Positions 1 through 8,364 of a stretch of 64,000 bases of DNA are shown piece by piece. This DNA comes from Rhodobacter sp. (GTDB lineage: Bacteria > Pseudomonadota > Alphaproteobacteria > Rhodobacterales > Rhodobacteraceae): NCBI GenBank assembly GCA_020637595.1, contig JACKKE010000003.1, forward strand, positions 1-64,000, written 5' to 3'. The position numbers were made by a program, and so were the translations under genes. The notes beneath the pieces are model-generated. The model was not told the DNA's origin, made no database searches, and worked only from the letters and a program-made list of their open reading frames with translations. How positions within the stretch are numbered: position 1 is the first letter of the stretch; each line of letters begins with the position of its first letter.

Positions 1-31
1 CGGGTGATGAGGGCGAAACCGCCCCCGCCCT

Positions 32-955
32 TCAGCCCGTCGCGCCGATCTCGTTCATGTCATAGGGCGTCGACTGATAGATCTCGTTGATCCAGTTGCC
101 GTAGAGCAGATGCGCATGGCTGCGCCAGCGGTTCATCGGTGCCCGGGTAGGGTCGTCGCCGGGGTAATAGTTGACCGGCACGTTGATCGGCTTTCCGGCG
201 GCCACGTCGCGGTCGTATTCCTCCTTCAACGTGCCCGAGTCATACTCGAAATGGTTGAAGATATAGAGCGCGCGATGCGCCGCGTCCTCGACCAGCGCGG
301 GGCCGGTTTCGGTGCTGTCCAGCAGGATGTCCAGCCCCGGTTTCGCCAGGATCTCGTCGCGGCGCAGCTCAGTCCAGCGCGACACCGGCATCACCAGATC
401 GTCCGAAAAGCCACGCAGATAGGGCGAGGCCGGGGCGCAGTTGCGGTGCCGGATGCAGCCAAAGGCCTTGTGGTCCAGGATATGCTTGGGCACGCCGTGG
501 AAATAGTTGATCATCGCCATGCCGCCCCAGCAGACGCCAAAGGTCGACTGGACATGGGTCTGCGTCCAGTCGAAGACCTCGCACAACTCGTCCCAATAGG
601 TGACGTCCTCAAACGGCAGATGTTCGATTGGTGCGCCGGTGATGATCAGCCCGTCGAACTTCTCGTCCTTCACCTCCTGGAAGGGTTTGTAGAACTCCTC
701 CATATGCTCGGCGGCGGTGTTCCTGGTCTGGTGCTCGGTCATGCGGATCAGGCGAAAGTCGATCTGCAGGGGCGTTGCGCCGATCAGCCGGGCGAACTGG
801 TTCTCGGTCTGGATCTTTTTCGGCATCAGGTTCAGCAGGCCGATCTTGATCGGCCGGATGTCCTGACGGGCGGCGCGGGTGTCCGACATCACCATGACCC
901 CCTCGCGCGAGAGGACGTCATAGGCGGGCAGGTTGGATGGCAGGGTAATCGGCAT
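32..955 (-). CDS. metA: Homoserine O-succinyltransferase MetA
   Basis: Transfers an acyl group from acyl-CoA to the hydroxyl of L-homoserine, the first committed step of methionine synthesis. The 307-residue length is typical of the family. The nucleophile Cys142 lies in FGVCWGG, and His235 and Glu237 in FNHFEY complete the triad. Residue 111 is Glu (GAPIEHLPF), which in this family goes with succinyl-CoA use rather than acetyl-CoA; that specificity is an inference. I start at ATG 955 because the protein then begins MPITLP as in other MetA proteins and a GAGGAT lies just upstream; the frame stays open 10 more codons. It is the last gene of a minus-strand run after the P-loop ATPase. No SAM-II riboswitch core is visible in the 66 bases upstream. 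Confidence 0.95.
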   Translation of the reverse strand: MPITLPSNLPAYDVLSREGVMVMSDTRAARQDIRPIKIGLLNLMPKKIQTENQFARLIGATPLQIDFRLIRMTEHQTRNTAAEHMEEFYKPFQEVKDEKFDGLIITGAPIEHLPFEDVTYWDELCEVFDWTQTHVQSTFGVCWGGMAMINYFHGVPKHILDHKAFGCIRHRNCAPASPYLRGFSDDLVMPVSRWTELRRDEILAKPGLDILLDSTETGPALVEDAAHRALYIFNHFEYDSGTLKEEYDRDVAAGKPINVPVNYYPGDDPTRAPMNRWRSHAHLLYGNWINEIYQSTPYDMNEIGATG

Positions 956-1021
956 GGGGTATCCTCGACGGGGTGCGCCCGGCACATGACGACAGGTGCG
1001 GCGGGCGGCGGGTCGGCCCGA

Positions 1022-1903
1022 TCAGGCGGCGGCTTCGGCGCGCCGGTCCAGGGCCTCGGCAATCAGGGCGTTGAAATCCTCGGGCGTATCGACCCCGGCC
1101 ACCTGATCCGCCGTCACCGTCAGCCCCCAGTTCCGCGCGATTGCCGCGTAACGCGGCTGTCGGTGGGCAAGCGCCCGGGCGTAGGTCCAGCGCACGAAGG
1201 CGTCGGGATCGACCGCCCCGGGCATTCGGCCGGTCTCGGCGAGATAGGCGTTCCAGGCCTCGAGCAGGAATTCGGGGCGGTAATACATCGGCTTGGGCGC
1301 GCGGTCGAAGCGTTTGACCAGCTCGGCCGTATGCGCCTCGGACCCTTCGATCCAGACCAGCAGCAGGTGGCGCGACAGCACGCTGAGCACCGGGTCGACC
1401 GGATAGTCGGGGTTCACCACCTCGCAGATCGAACCCGAGGTGTCACAGATGAAGTCCTTGTAGCCATAAAGATCCAGCGCCCGCTCGATGAAGCGCGGCG
1501 TGTCCAGCAGCGCGGCGATCTCGGCCTCGCGGTGCTGGGCCTGGCGGCGGCGGTATTCCTCGAACGGCAGCCCGCCCAGCGCCGGATCGCCCGGCTTGCC
1601 GAGATAGGTCGACAACGGCGCCAGGTTGTCGAAGGTGATGTTCGAGGCGATGCGCACCGAATCCGACAGCAGGAGTTCGCGCAGCAGCGGAACCTTCATC
1701 GCCTCGCGCTTGAAGTTGTCGGCGATCGCCTCGCCCATGTAGCGGGTGCCGATGCGGTAATCGACCGAGTAGTGGAACCAGCCACCGGCACGCAGGATCG
1801 CCGAGCTGCGGGTCTTGCCAAGCCCCGACATGCCAAACATCAGCACGCGCTTGTTCGGGCTCTCGGTCCATTCCCGAGCGGTTTCATAGATCAGGGACGC
1901 CAC
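1022..1903 (-). CDS. P-loop ATPase of unknown role
   Basis: A 293-residue cytoplasmic protein with a clear Walker A motif, GMSGLGKT, at residues 24-31, preceded by a beta strand (KRVLMF). The rest is mixed alpha/beta without transmembrane segments. I do not recognise a specific substrate; it looks like a nucleoside/nucleotide-kinase-type P-loop fold, possibly a regulatory ATPase. I choose the GTG at 1903 because GAGG sits 7 bases upstream, and because an upstream start at 1990 would overlap the displaced C-terminal coding segment of the acylase gene, whose stop is at 1941. It lies between the acylase and metA on the same strand, so co-transcription is likely, but a link to methionine synthesis is only positional. 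Confidence 0.8.
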   Translation of the reverse strand: MASLIYETAREWTESPNKRVLMFGMSGLGKTRSSAILRAGGWFHYSVDYRIGTRYMGEAIADNFKREAMKVPLLRELLLSDSVRIASNITFDNLAPLSTYLGKPGDPALGGLPFEEYRRRQAQHREAEIAALLDTPRFIERALDLYGYKDFICDTSGSICEVVNPDYPVDPVLSVLSRHLLLVWIEGSEAHTAELVKRFDRAPKPMYYRPEFLLEAWNAYLAETGRMPGAVDPDAFVRWTYARALAHRQPRYAAIARNWGLTVTADQVAGVDTPEDFNALIAEALDRRAEAAA

Positions 1904-1940
1904 TGCCAACCTCGCATTCGATCCCGGGAATATGCGCCCG

Positions 1941-2117
1941 TCAGCGCCTCGGTTCAAGCCGCGTGATCCCCACACCACCTGCGCGTGCAAGCTCGGGGTC
2001 CAGCGTCATCGGGATATATTCGCCACGCCGCCACAGCACGCCGAGGTCATCGTAGTGCCGGCTCAGCGGGTGGCCCGATTGCCCGGTCGAGATGATGAAC
2101 ACGCTCGCCTCGGGGTC
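1941..2117 (-). other. Displaced C-terminal coding segment of the penicillin acylase gene
   Basis: Read on the minus strand from 2117, this segment encodes 58 residues beginning DPEASVFIISTGQSGHPLSR and ending GITRLEPRR before the TGA at 1941-1943. This is the normal family ending. It is in a +1 frame relative to the upstream gene, and the 19 bases at 2118-2136 separate the two frames. It ends 37 bases before the GTG of the next gene. Confidence 0.8.
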
Positions 2118-4431
2118 GGGCTACCAGCAGACTCCTGCGATAGCCTGCGCCGTGGACGTTCAGGAAGGGCTCGGGCGCGCCGGGCGGACCGCCACGGGTC
2201 AACCCGCGCAGCAGCGTGTTGTCCCCGCCGCTGGTGGACTGGCGGATGTTGACGAAATGGCGCAGCATCGGCACCTCGCCCAGCACCGCGTGGTCATGCG
2301 TCGCCTGATGCGCATCACCCCAGCGCCAGCTTTCGATGGCCGGGCCGTACTGCGCCGTCAGATCCAGGATCGCCGCATCCAGCGCGGTCCGGGCGATGTC
2401 GACGCAGCTTTCCACCACCGCCGACTGCACCACGTCGCACCAGACCCCCGCACCATCGGTGTTGCGATAGACGCGCTCGATGAAGGCCGGGTTCATATGG
2501 GTGAACATGTCGACGGCCGGGCCCAGTTCGTCGCGGATCAGGCGGAACTGCAGCTCGCGCATCCAGGCGGCATAGATCAGCGGCTCGGGCAGGTGCTCGG
2601 ACATCTCGCCATTCCAGTCGGCCAGAAGCTGCAGCGCCAGCTGCCGCTGCGCCTCGGGGGTGCCGGCCGGGGCCGGGTCGCCCTGGAACCACAGCTCGGC
2701 GCCGACCAGCGGCAGCAGAAGCCGCGCCGCCTGGCTGACGGTGTCGAGCTGCGCCTCGACGAAGCTTTCGCGCGTGTGAACCGAGCGTTGCCGCATCAGC
2801 CGCACCCACCGCTGGATGCGCACGGAATCGCCCCAGTCGAAGCTGACATGCAGCGGGAACGGGCGGTCCAGCGGCTTGTTGTTGGTGTTGCCCAGCAGAC
2901 CGGTCTGCGGATCGACAAAGCGCGGGTTGGCGGCATAGGGCAGCGTTCCCTGCCAGCGCGCGGTGTGTTCCCAGCCCGGGGCCGGCATCCGCCCCTGGGT
3001 CGGGTGCGCGCTGTCGCGCCGGGGCATCCGGCCGATCATCTGCATGGCGATGTGTTCGTGGTCGATCACCATCAGGTTCTGCGCCGGCGCGACATAGGCC
3101 TCGCCGGCGGTGATCGCCTCGGCCACGCTGTGCGCGCGCATCAGCCCGATCGCCGAGCTCATCGAGGTGTCGTCGCCGGTCAGCGCCGTCCAGGACAGGG
3201 CGGCGACATGGCCGGGCGGGGTGACCGAGGCCAGCGAATAGTGGCTGCCCGGCAGGATCGGGCCGTTCTCCGACCAGCGCAGGGTGATCGTCACCGGCTC
3301 GCCCCCCTCGACGCGGATGATCGAACGGCGGGTTTCGAATTCGGCCCAGCCATCGGGTGTGCGATAGCGTTGCGGATTGTCGGGGTCGAGTTCCTCGAAG
3401 AACAGATCCTGATCATCCAGATAGGCGGTGGTCAGCCCCCAGGCCAGCGCCTCGGAACGCCCGACCAGCACCGCCGGCACGCCGGGGATGGTGCCGCCGG
3501 TGACCGCCCCCGTCGACAGGTCGAGCCGCGCCAGATACCAGATCGTCGGCGCGGTAAACGGCAGATGCGGGTCATTGGCCAACAGCGTGCCGCCATTCGC
3601 CGAGCGTAGCGGCCCCGCCGCAAAGGCGTTCGACGCGCCCGCCATTTCCGACGACCGGAACGGCGACAGCGCACCGCCCGGCAGCTCTGACGGCAGCCGA
3701 TAGGGCATCGCCAGCTGCGTATCCGTCAGCCCCGGAAAGAGCGACGCGAAATCCGGCAGCGCCGCCAGCCCCGCGCTGGTGTCGTCGGGCATCAGGTCAG
3801 CGGTGCGCTCCGAGCCGATCAGCGCCGAAAGCCGCGCGCGCTGCACCTCGTTCTCCAGCGCGCCCGACAGCTGCACCGCCATCAGCTTGATGATGGCGAT
3901 GGAATCGGCCGGCTGCCACAGGCCGATCTCGCCGGGGAACAGGAAGTATTCCGGCGCGCCACGGCCCAGCGCGCGCTCGTTGACCAGCGTGATCCAGGCA
4001 TTCACGCCCCGCGCATAGGCATCGAGCGCCGCCAGCGTGTCATTGTCCTGCGCCGCCACCGAGTCCTGCGCCAGGGTATAAAGGTCCAGCCGCCGCATCA
4101 GCTCGTCGGTGCGCAGGGTGGCGTCCCCGAAGACCTCGCTCAACCGACCCTGCGCCGTGCGCCGCATCAGCGTCATCTGCCACAGCCGGTCCTGCGCATG
4201 GGCAAAACCCAGGCCAAAGAACACGTCGGCATCGTCCTCGGCAAAGATATGCGGCACCGCATGGGTGTTGCGCGCGATCTCGACCGTGCCCGAGATGCCG
4301 CGCACCGTCCAGTCGTGGTCATAATCGGGCAGCGAGCGCGACAGGAAGTAATAGATCCCGCCCACCGTCACGACGGCGATCACCACCAGCGCAGTGGCGA
4401 TGCGCAAAAGCCATCGGAACAGGTTGAGCAT
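2047..4431 (-). CDS. Penicillin acylase family protein (C-terminus frameshifted)
   Basis: Ntn-hydrolase of the penicillin G/cephalosporin/acyl-homoserine-lactone acylase family; such proteins hydrolyse amide bonds after self-cleavage into two chains. One N-terminal membrane segment (residues about 5-32) suggests export. The chain-splitting site is in MAGASNAF, with Ser267 expected to become the N-terminal nucleophile of the beta chain. Conserved blocks include AHAQDRLWQM, LANDPHLPF and GNTNNKPLD. As read here the protein has 794 residues, but the last 29 are unlike the family: the expected ending (STGQSGHPLSRHYDD onward) is encoded in another frame at 1941-2117. Either the gene is frameshifted or the sequence has an indel at 2118-2136. 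ATG 4431 is chosen because the membrane segment begins there. The natural substrate cannot be inferred. Confidence 0.88.
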   Translation of the reverse strand: MLNLFRWLLRIATALVVIAVVTVGGIYYFLSRSLPDYDHDWTVRGISGTVEIARNTHAVPHIFAEDDADVFFGLGFAHAQDRLWQMTLMRRTAQGRLSEVFGDATLRTDELMRRLDLYTLAQDSVAAQDNDTLAALDAYARGVNAWITLVNERALGRGAPEYFLFPGEIGLWQPADSIAIIKLMAVQLSGALENEVQRARLSALIGSERTADLMPDDTSAGLAALPDFASLFPGLTDTQLAMPYRLPSELPGGALSPFRSSEMAGASNAFAAGPLRSANGGTLLANDPHLPFTAPTIWYLARLDLSTGAVTGGTIPGVPAVLVGRSEALAWGLTTAYLDDQDLFFEELDPDNPQRYRTPDGWAEFETRRSIIRVEGGEPVTITLRWSENGPILPGSHYSLASVTPPGHVAALSWTALTGDDTSMSSAIGLMRAHSVAEAITAGEAYVAPAQNLMVIDHEHIAMQMIGRMPRRDSAHPTQGRMPAPGWEHTARWQGTLPYAANPRFVDPQTGLLGNTNNKPLDRPFPLHVSFDWGDSVRIQRWVRLMRQRSVHTRESFVEAQLDTVSQAARLLLPLVGAELWFQGDPAPAGTPEAQRQLALQLLADWNGEMSEHLPEPLIYAAWMRELQFRLIRDELGPAVDMFTHMNPAFIERVYRNTDGAGVWCDVVQSAVVESCVDIARTALDAAILDLTAQYGPAIESWRWGDAHQATHDHAVLGEVPMLRHFVNIRQSTSGGDNTLLRGLTRGGPPGAPEPFLNVHGAGYRRSLLVARPRGERVHHLDRAIGPPAEPALR

Positions 4432-4561
4432 GCCGGGACTCGTCGTGTTGACCTTGGAACCAGCTTCGTTTCCTATGGCCTCGGGCGCGCAAGCGCAATT
4501 CAAACCCGCGCGCACGCCGTGCCGCGCGGCGGATCAAACCAGCGACAGGAAGGGGTCGGTC

Positions 4562-5437
4562 ATGGCCAAGGTGGCATTTCTGGGTCTCGGTGTGATGGGC
4601 TACCCGATGGCGGGGCATCTGGTGAAGGCAGGGCACAGCGTGACGGTCTATAACCGCACCTTCGCCAAGGCCGAAAAATGGGCCGCCGAGCATGGCGGCA
4701 CCGCCGCGAAGACCCCGCGCGAGGCCGCGGCAGGGGCCGAATTCGTGATGTGCTGCGTCGGCAATGACGACGATTTGGCGATGGTCTGCCGCGGCGATGA
4801 CGGGGCCTTTGCCGGGATGTCCGCGGGCAGCGTCTTTGTCGACCACACGACGGTTTCCGCCGCGATCACCCGCGCCCTCGACGCCGAGGCGCGCGCCGCC
4901 GGCATCGGCTTTGTCGACGCGCCGGTGTCGGGCGGCCAGGCGGGAGCCGAGAACGGCGTGCTCAGCATCATGTGCGGGGGGACCGAGGGCGACTATGCCG
5001 GGGCCGAGCCGGTGATGCAGGCCTACGGTCGCACCGTGAAGCGCCTGGGCGAATCCGGTGCAGGCCAGATCGCCAAGATGATGAACCAGATCTGCATCGC
5101 CGGTCTGGTCCAGGGCCTGGCTGAGGCGCTGCGCTTTGGCGAAAAGGCCGGCATGGACGGCAAGGCCGTGGTCGAGGTGATCCAGGGCGGCGCAGCCGGC
5201 AGCTGGCAGATGGCGAACCGCCATGCGACCATGCTCGATGGCAAGTTCGACTATGGCTTCTGCAAATGTCGACTGGATGCGCGCGATCTGAGCATCTGCC
5301 TGCAGACGGCCAACGAGATCGGCGCGCCCCTGCCGATGACCGCGCTGGTCGATCAGTTCTACAAGGACATCCAGCAGATGGGCGGCGGGCGCTGGGACAC
5401 CTCGTCGCTGATCGAACGCCTGCGGAGGCTGTCGTGA
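4562..5437 (+). CDS. 3-hydroxyisobutyrate dehydrogenase-like NAD(P)-dependent oxidoreductase
   Basis: Beta-hydroxyacid dehydrogenase family member (291 residues) that would oxidise or reduce a small hydroxyacid with NAD(P). The N-terminal Rossmann motif is FLGLGVMGYPMAGHL, the substrate loop is DAPVSGGQAGAENG, and the catalytic Lys lies in GAGQIAKMMNQ. Near the C-terminus the family block GF-x-VDWMRKDL is replaced by GFCKCRLDARDL. The DNA contains GTC GAC TGG ATG CGC (VDWMR) in a +1 frame at 5268-5282, so a compensated double frameshift or two sequencing errors is likely. The start is ATG 4562, with GGAAGGGG upstream. Its TGA overlaps the GTG start of adenine deaminase, indicating translational coupling. 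The true substrate is unknown. Confidence 0.88.
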   Translation: MAKVAFLGLGVMGYPMAGHLVKAGHSVTVYNRTFAKAEKWAAEHGGTAAKTPREAAAGAEFVMCCVGNDDDLAMVCRGDDGAFAGMSAGSVFVDHTTVSAAITRALDAEARAAGIGFVDAPVSGGQAGAENGVLSIMCGGTEGDYAGAEPVMQAYGRTVKRLGESGAGQIAKMMNQICIAGLVQGLAEALRFGEKAGMDGKAVVEVIQGGAAGSWQMANRHATMLDGKFDYGFCKCRLDARDLSICLQTANEIGAPLPMTALVDQFYKDIQQMGGGRWDTSSLIERLRRLS

Positions 5438-7125
5438 GCCTGGAAACCCGTATCGCCCAGGGTCGTGGCGACGAACCCGCTGATCTGGTGCTGAAGGGCG
5501 GCACCGTCTGGGACATGGTCACCGGGGCAAAGATCCCCGGCGACGTGGCGATCTGCGCCGGCCGTATCGTCGGCATCGGTGCGGAGTATGAGGGCAAGCG
5601 CGTCATCGACGTCAGCGGCAAACTGCTGGTGCCCGGGTTCATCGACACCCATCTGCACATCGAAAGCAGCTGCATCACCCCCTATGAATTCGACCGCTGC
5701 GTGCTGCCGCGCGGCGTCACCACGGCGATCTGCGACCCGCATGAGATCGCCAATGTCGCCGGGCTGACCGGGATCCACTATTTCCTGGAAGCCTCGGTGC
5801 GCACGGTGATGGACATCCGCGTGAACCTGTCGTCCTGCGTGCCTTCGACGCATATGGAGACTGCCGGCGCCGCACTGAACGCCGACGACCTCGCGCCGCT
5901 CGCCGACCATCCGCGCGTCATCGGCCTGGCCGAATTCATGAACTACCCCGGCGTGATCTTCCGCGACCCGGGCTGCATGGCGAAACTCAAGGCGTTCGAG
6001 GGCCGCCACATCGACGGCCATTCGCCGCTGCTCTCAGGCAGGGATCTGAACGCCTATATCTCGGCCGGCATCCGCACCGAACACGAATCGACCTCGGCCC
6101 CCGAGGCCATCGAAAAGCTGCAAAAGGGCATGCGCGTGCTGATCCGCGAAGGCTCGGTCTCGAAGGATCTCGAGGCCCTGGCCGAGGTGCTGACCCCCCT
6201 CACCGCGCCTTACCTGTGCCTGTGCACCGATGACCGCAACCCGCTCGACATCGCCGAGCACGGCCACCTCGACTACATGATCCGCCGGCTGATCGAAAAG
6301 GGCCGCGACCCGCTCGCGGTCTACCGCGCCGCGACACTCTCGGCCGCCGAGGCCTTCGGCCTCAAGGACCGCGGCCAGATCGCGCCCGGCAAACGCGCCG
6401 ATATCGTCGTCCTCGACGACCCCGCCACCTGCCATGCGTCGATGGTCCTCTGCGGCGGCGTGGTGGCCGATGATGCCGCTTTCGCCGCGCGCGAGGTCAT
6501 CGCCCCCGTCGCCCGCCACTCGGTCCACGTCCCGCCGATCGGCCCCGACAGCTTCCGCTACGCCGGCAACAACCCCGACACGCCGGTGATCGGCATCTGG
6601 CCCGGCAAGATCCTGACCGAGCACCTGCGCCTGACGATCCCCGCCACCGACGGCGACAAACGCCCCGACCCCGCGCAGGATCTCGCGCGGATCACGGTGA
6701 TCGAACGCCACGGCAAGAACGGCAACATCGCCAACGGCTTCGTCCGCGGCTTCGAGATCAAGTCCGGCGCCATCGCCTCGACCGTCTGCCACGACCACCA
6801 CAACATCGCCGTGGTCGGCACCGATTACGCCGACATGGCGCTGGCCGCAAAACGTCTGGGCGAAATCGAGGGCGGCTTCGTCGTCGTTCAGGACGGCACG
6901 GTGCTGGCGGAACTGGCCCTGCCGGTCGCAGGGCTGATGTCGCTCGAACCCTTCGAACATGTCCGCGACCGCCTCACCGCCCTGCGCGCGGCCGCCCGGT
7001 CGCTCGGCGTCACGCTCGAGGAACCCTTCCTCCAGCTCGCCTTCCTCGCCCTGCCGGTGATCCCGCACCTGAAGATCACCGACCACGGCATGGTCGACGT
7101 GGACCGGTTCGAGGTTATCGCCTGA
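5434..7125 (+). CDS. ade: Adenine deaminase
   Basis: Amidohydrolase that deaminates adenine to hypoxanthine and ammonia in purine salvage. The 563-residue length and domain order fit the family: beta-sandwich start (LKGGTVWDMVTG), metal-binding HLHIESS after PGFIDT, CDPHEIANV, HIDGHSP, CTDDRNP, and the C-terminal adenine-deaminase domain with HGKNGNIANGFVRGF and CHDHHNI. I choose the GTG at 5434, which overlaps the previous stop as GTGA and has GGAGG 6 bases upstream; the frame is open further upstream but that part lies inside the previous gene. The 3' end is followed 19 bases later by a dispersed repeat and a GC hairpin. Confidence 0.95.
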   Translation: MSLETRIAQGRGDEPADLVLKGGTVWDMVTGAKIPGDVAICAGRIVGIGAEYEGKRVIDVSGKLLVPGFIDTHLHIESSCITPYEFDRCVLPRGVTTAICDPHEIANVAGLTGIHYFLEASVRTVMDIRVNLSSCVPSTHMETAGAALNADDLAPLADHPRVIGLAEFMNYPGVIFRDPGCMAKLKAFEGRHIDGHSPLLSGRDLNAYISAGIRTEHESTSAPEAIEKLQKGMRVLIREGSVSKDLEALAEVLTPLTAPYLCLCTDDRNPLDIAEHGHLDYMIRRLIEKGRDPLAVYRAATLSAAEAFGLKDRGQIAPGKRADIVVLDDPATCHASMVLCGGVVADDAAFAAREVIAPVARHSVHVPPIGPDSFRYAGNNPDTPVIGIWPGKILTEHLRLTIPATDGDKRPDPAQDLARITVIERHGKNGNIANGFVRGFEIKSGAIASTVCHDHHNIAVVGTDYADMALAAKRLGEIEGGFVVVQDGTVLAELALPVAGLMSLEPFEHVRDRLTALRAAARSLGVTLEEPFLQLAFLALPVIPHLKITDHGMVDVDRFEVIA

Positions 7126-7144
7126 CTCCCGACCCCCCGCCCCA

Positions 7145-7173
7145 TCTTTGCGTCACAAATATCCCGGGGGGAG
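7145..7173 (+). repeat. Dispersed 3'-end element, copy 1 (behind ade)
   Basis: A 29-base element beginning TCTTTGCGTC and ending ATCCCGGGGGGAG, 19 bases after the ade stop. It matches 25 of 29 positions of the copy behind choV (35442-35470), and a diverged copy lies behind pccA. A GGGGGGC/GCCCCCC hairpin follows. The function is unknown; the position points to transcript-end processing or termination. Confidence 0.65.
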
Positions 7174-7181
7174 CCGAAGGC

Positions 7182-7198
7182 GGGGGGCAGCGCCCCCC
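7182..7198 (+). terminator. GC-rich hairpin downstream of ade
   Basis: GGGGGGC-AGC-GCCCCCC, a perfect 7-bp stem with a 3-base loop, 56 bases after the ade stop. There is no T-run, so intrinsic termination is uncertain. The remaining bases up to the lipoprotein stop at 7332 hold nothing I can assign. Confidence 0.5.
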
Positions 7199-7331
7199 TC
7201 CCCCCTTACCATCCGACCGAACCGCCCCGGATCGTGCGCCCTGCCGCGCGTCAGCGCGGCGCCCGGGTCGCCCGAGAAGCGCCCGGACCCGCAGGGTCGG
7301 GGCGCGCCGAGGGCGAAACCACCCCGCTCTC

Positions 7332-7811
7332 TCAGAACCCGTCGCGCGGCACCGCGATCAGCCCCAGCTGCTGCGCCGCCTGCAGGGACAGCACCGCGCT
7401 GTCCAGTCCCTGCGGCGCCTGATAGCGGCGCACGGCCTCGGCGGTTTCGCTGTCCCAGACCCCGGTGATCGCCCCCGCATGCAGCCCGCGCACCGCCAGC
7501 GCCCGCTGCAGCGAGGCCAGGAAATCCCCGGTCATCTGCTCGGCACAGGGCACCGCGAACATCCGGTCCTCGGCCGGGTGCAGCTCGACCTCGCGGGGCA
7601 CCCGGGCGCCGCTGGCGTCGGTCTCATAGACCAGCTGCGTCTGCGCCGGCACCCGGTCGCGCGTCCAGCAGGCATCGGCCGGAATCGTGGCCAGCGGCAC
7701 CTCGACCAGTTCCGCCCGATCCACCTGCGGTTCCGAGGTGTTGGGCTGGCAGCCGGCGACCAGGGTCGCCAGGCAGGTCAGGGCGAGGAAGCGAAGGACG
7801 GGACGGGTCAT
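7332..7811 (-). CDS. Putative lipoprotein with peptidoglycan-binding-like domain
   Basis: A 159-residue envelope protein. The N-terminus MTRPVLRFLALTCLATLVAG ends in a lipobox with Cys21, so export and lipid attachment are predicted. The C-terminal half (LQRALAVRGLHAGAITGVWDSETAEAVRRYQ) has the repeat pattern of PG_binding_1 domains, where a short three-helix bundle binds peptidoglycan. Start ATG 7811 gives a normal signal; four more codons are possible upstream. It is divergent from the ferredoxin gene, with about 225 bases between them. The exact role is unknown; anchoring to the cell wall is an inference. Confidence 0.75.
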   Translation of the reverse strand: MTRPVLRFLALTCLATLVAGCQPNTSEPQVDRAELVEVPLATIPADACWTRDRVPAQTQLVYETDASGARVPREVELHPAEDRMFAVPCAEQMTGDFLASLQRALAVRGLHAGAITGVWDSETAEAVRRYQAPQGLDSAVLSLQAAQQLGLIAVPRDGF

Positions 7812-8036
7812 GGCGTATCGCATCGGATGGCGCGCCGATTCGGCGCATTGTTTCGGGATCTGCTCCAATCCTTCGCCGCCAATCCCGGCGTTTTCCGGGC
7901 GGAACCGGGGCGGGCCGGGTTCCATTTCGCGGCATCCCGCACCAGGGCCGGCATCGCGTGCCGCCGCCGCTCTGGTCAAAAGCCGGGCGGTGCCGTATGT
8001 CGGAGGCGATATCCGAACGACGTCCAAGAGGCACTC

Positions 8037-8360
8037 ATGGTCAAGATCACCTATATCGAGTTCGACGGAACCGAGCATGTCGTCGACGTGCCGGCAGGGC
8101 TGACCGTCATGGAGGGCGCGCGCGACAACGGCATCAAGGGGATCGAGGCCGATTGCGGCGGCGCCTGCGCCTGCTCGACCTGCCATGTCTATGTCGACGA
8201 CGCCTGGGTCGGGAAACTCCCGGCCAAGGATCCGATGGAAGAGGACATGCTCGACTTCGCCTATGAGCCCGATCCGAAACGCTCGCGCCTGACCTGCCAG
8301 ATCAAGGTCACACCGGAGATCGACGGTCTGGTGGTGCGCCTGCCCGAGCGGCAGATCTGA
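8037..8360 (+). CDS. [2Fe-2S] ferredoxin, adrenodoxin/FdVI type
   Basis: Small cytoplasmic electron carrier (107 residues). Cys40, Cys46, Cys49 and Cys87 form the C-x5-C-x2-C-x37-C pattern of vertebrate-type/bacterial FdVI ferredoxins that serve P450s or Fe-S assembly; Cys44 is extra. ATG 8037 is preceded by AAGAGG. The PerM gene starts 4 bases after the stop, suggesting one transcript, though no functional tie is obvious. No redox partner is visible in the window. Confidence 0.92.
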   Translation: MVKITYIEFDGTEHVVDVPAGLTVMEGARDNGIKGIEADCGGACACSTCHVYVDDAWVGKLPAKDPMEEDMLDFAYEPDPKRSRLTCQIKVTPEIDGLVVRLPERQI

Positions 8361-8364
8361 CCGC

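Noticed and set aside
956..1021. Possible SAM-II riboswitch upstream of metA, common in alphaproteobacteria
   Set aside because: The gap is only 66 bases and none of the SAM-II core sequence is present.
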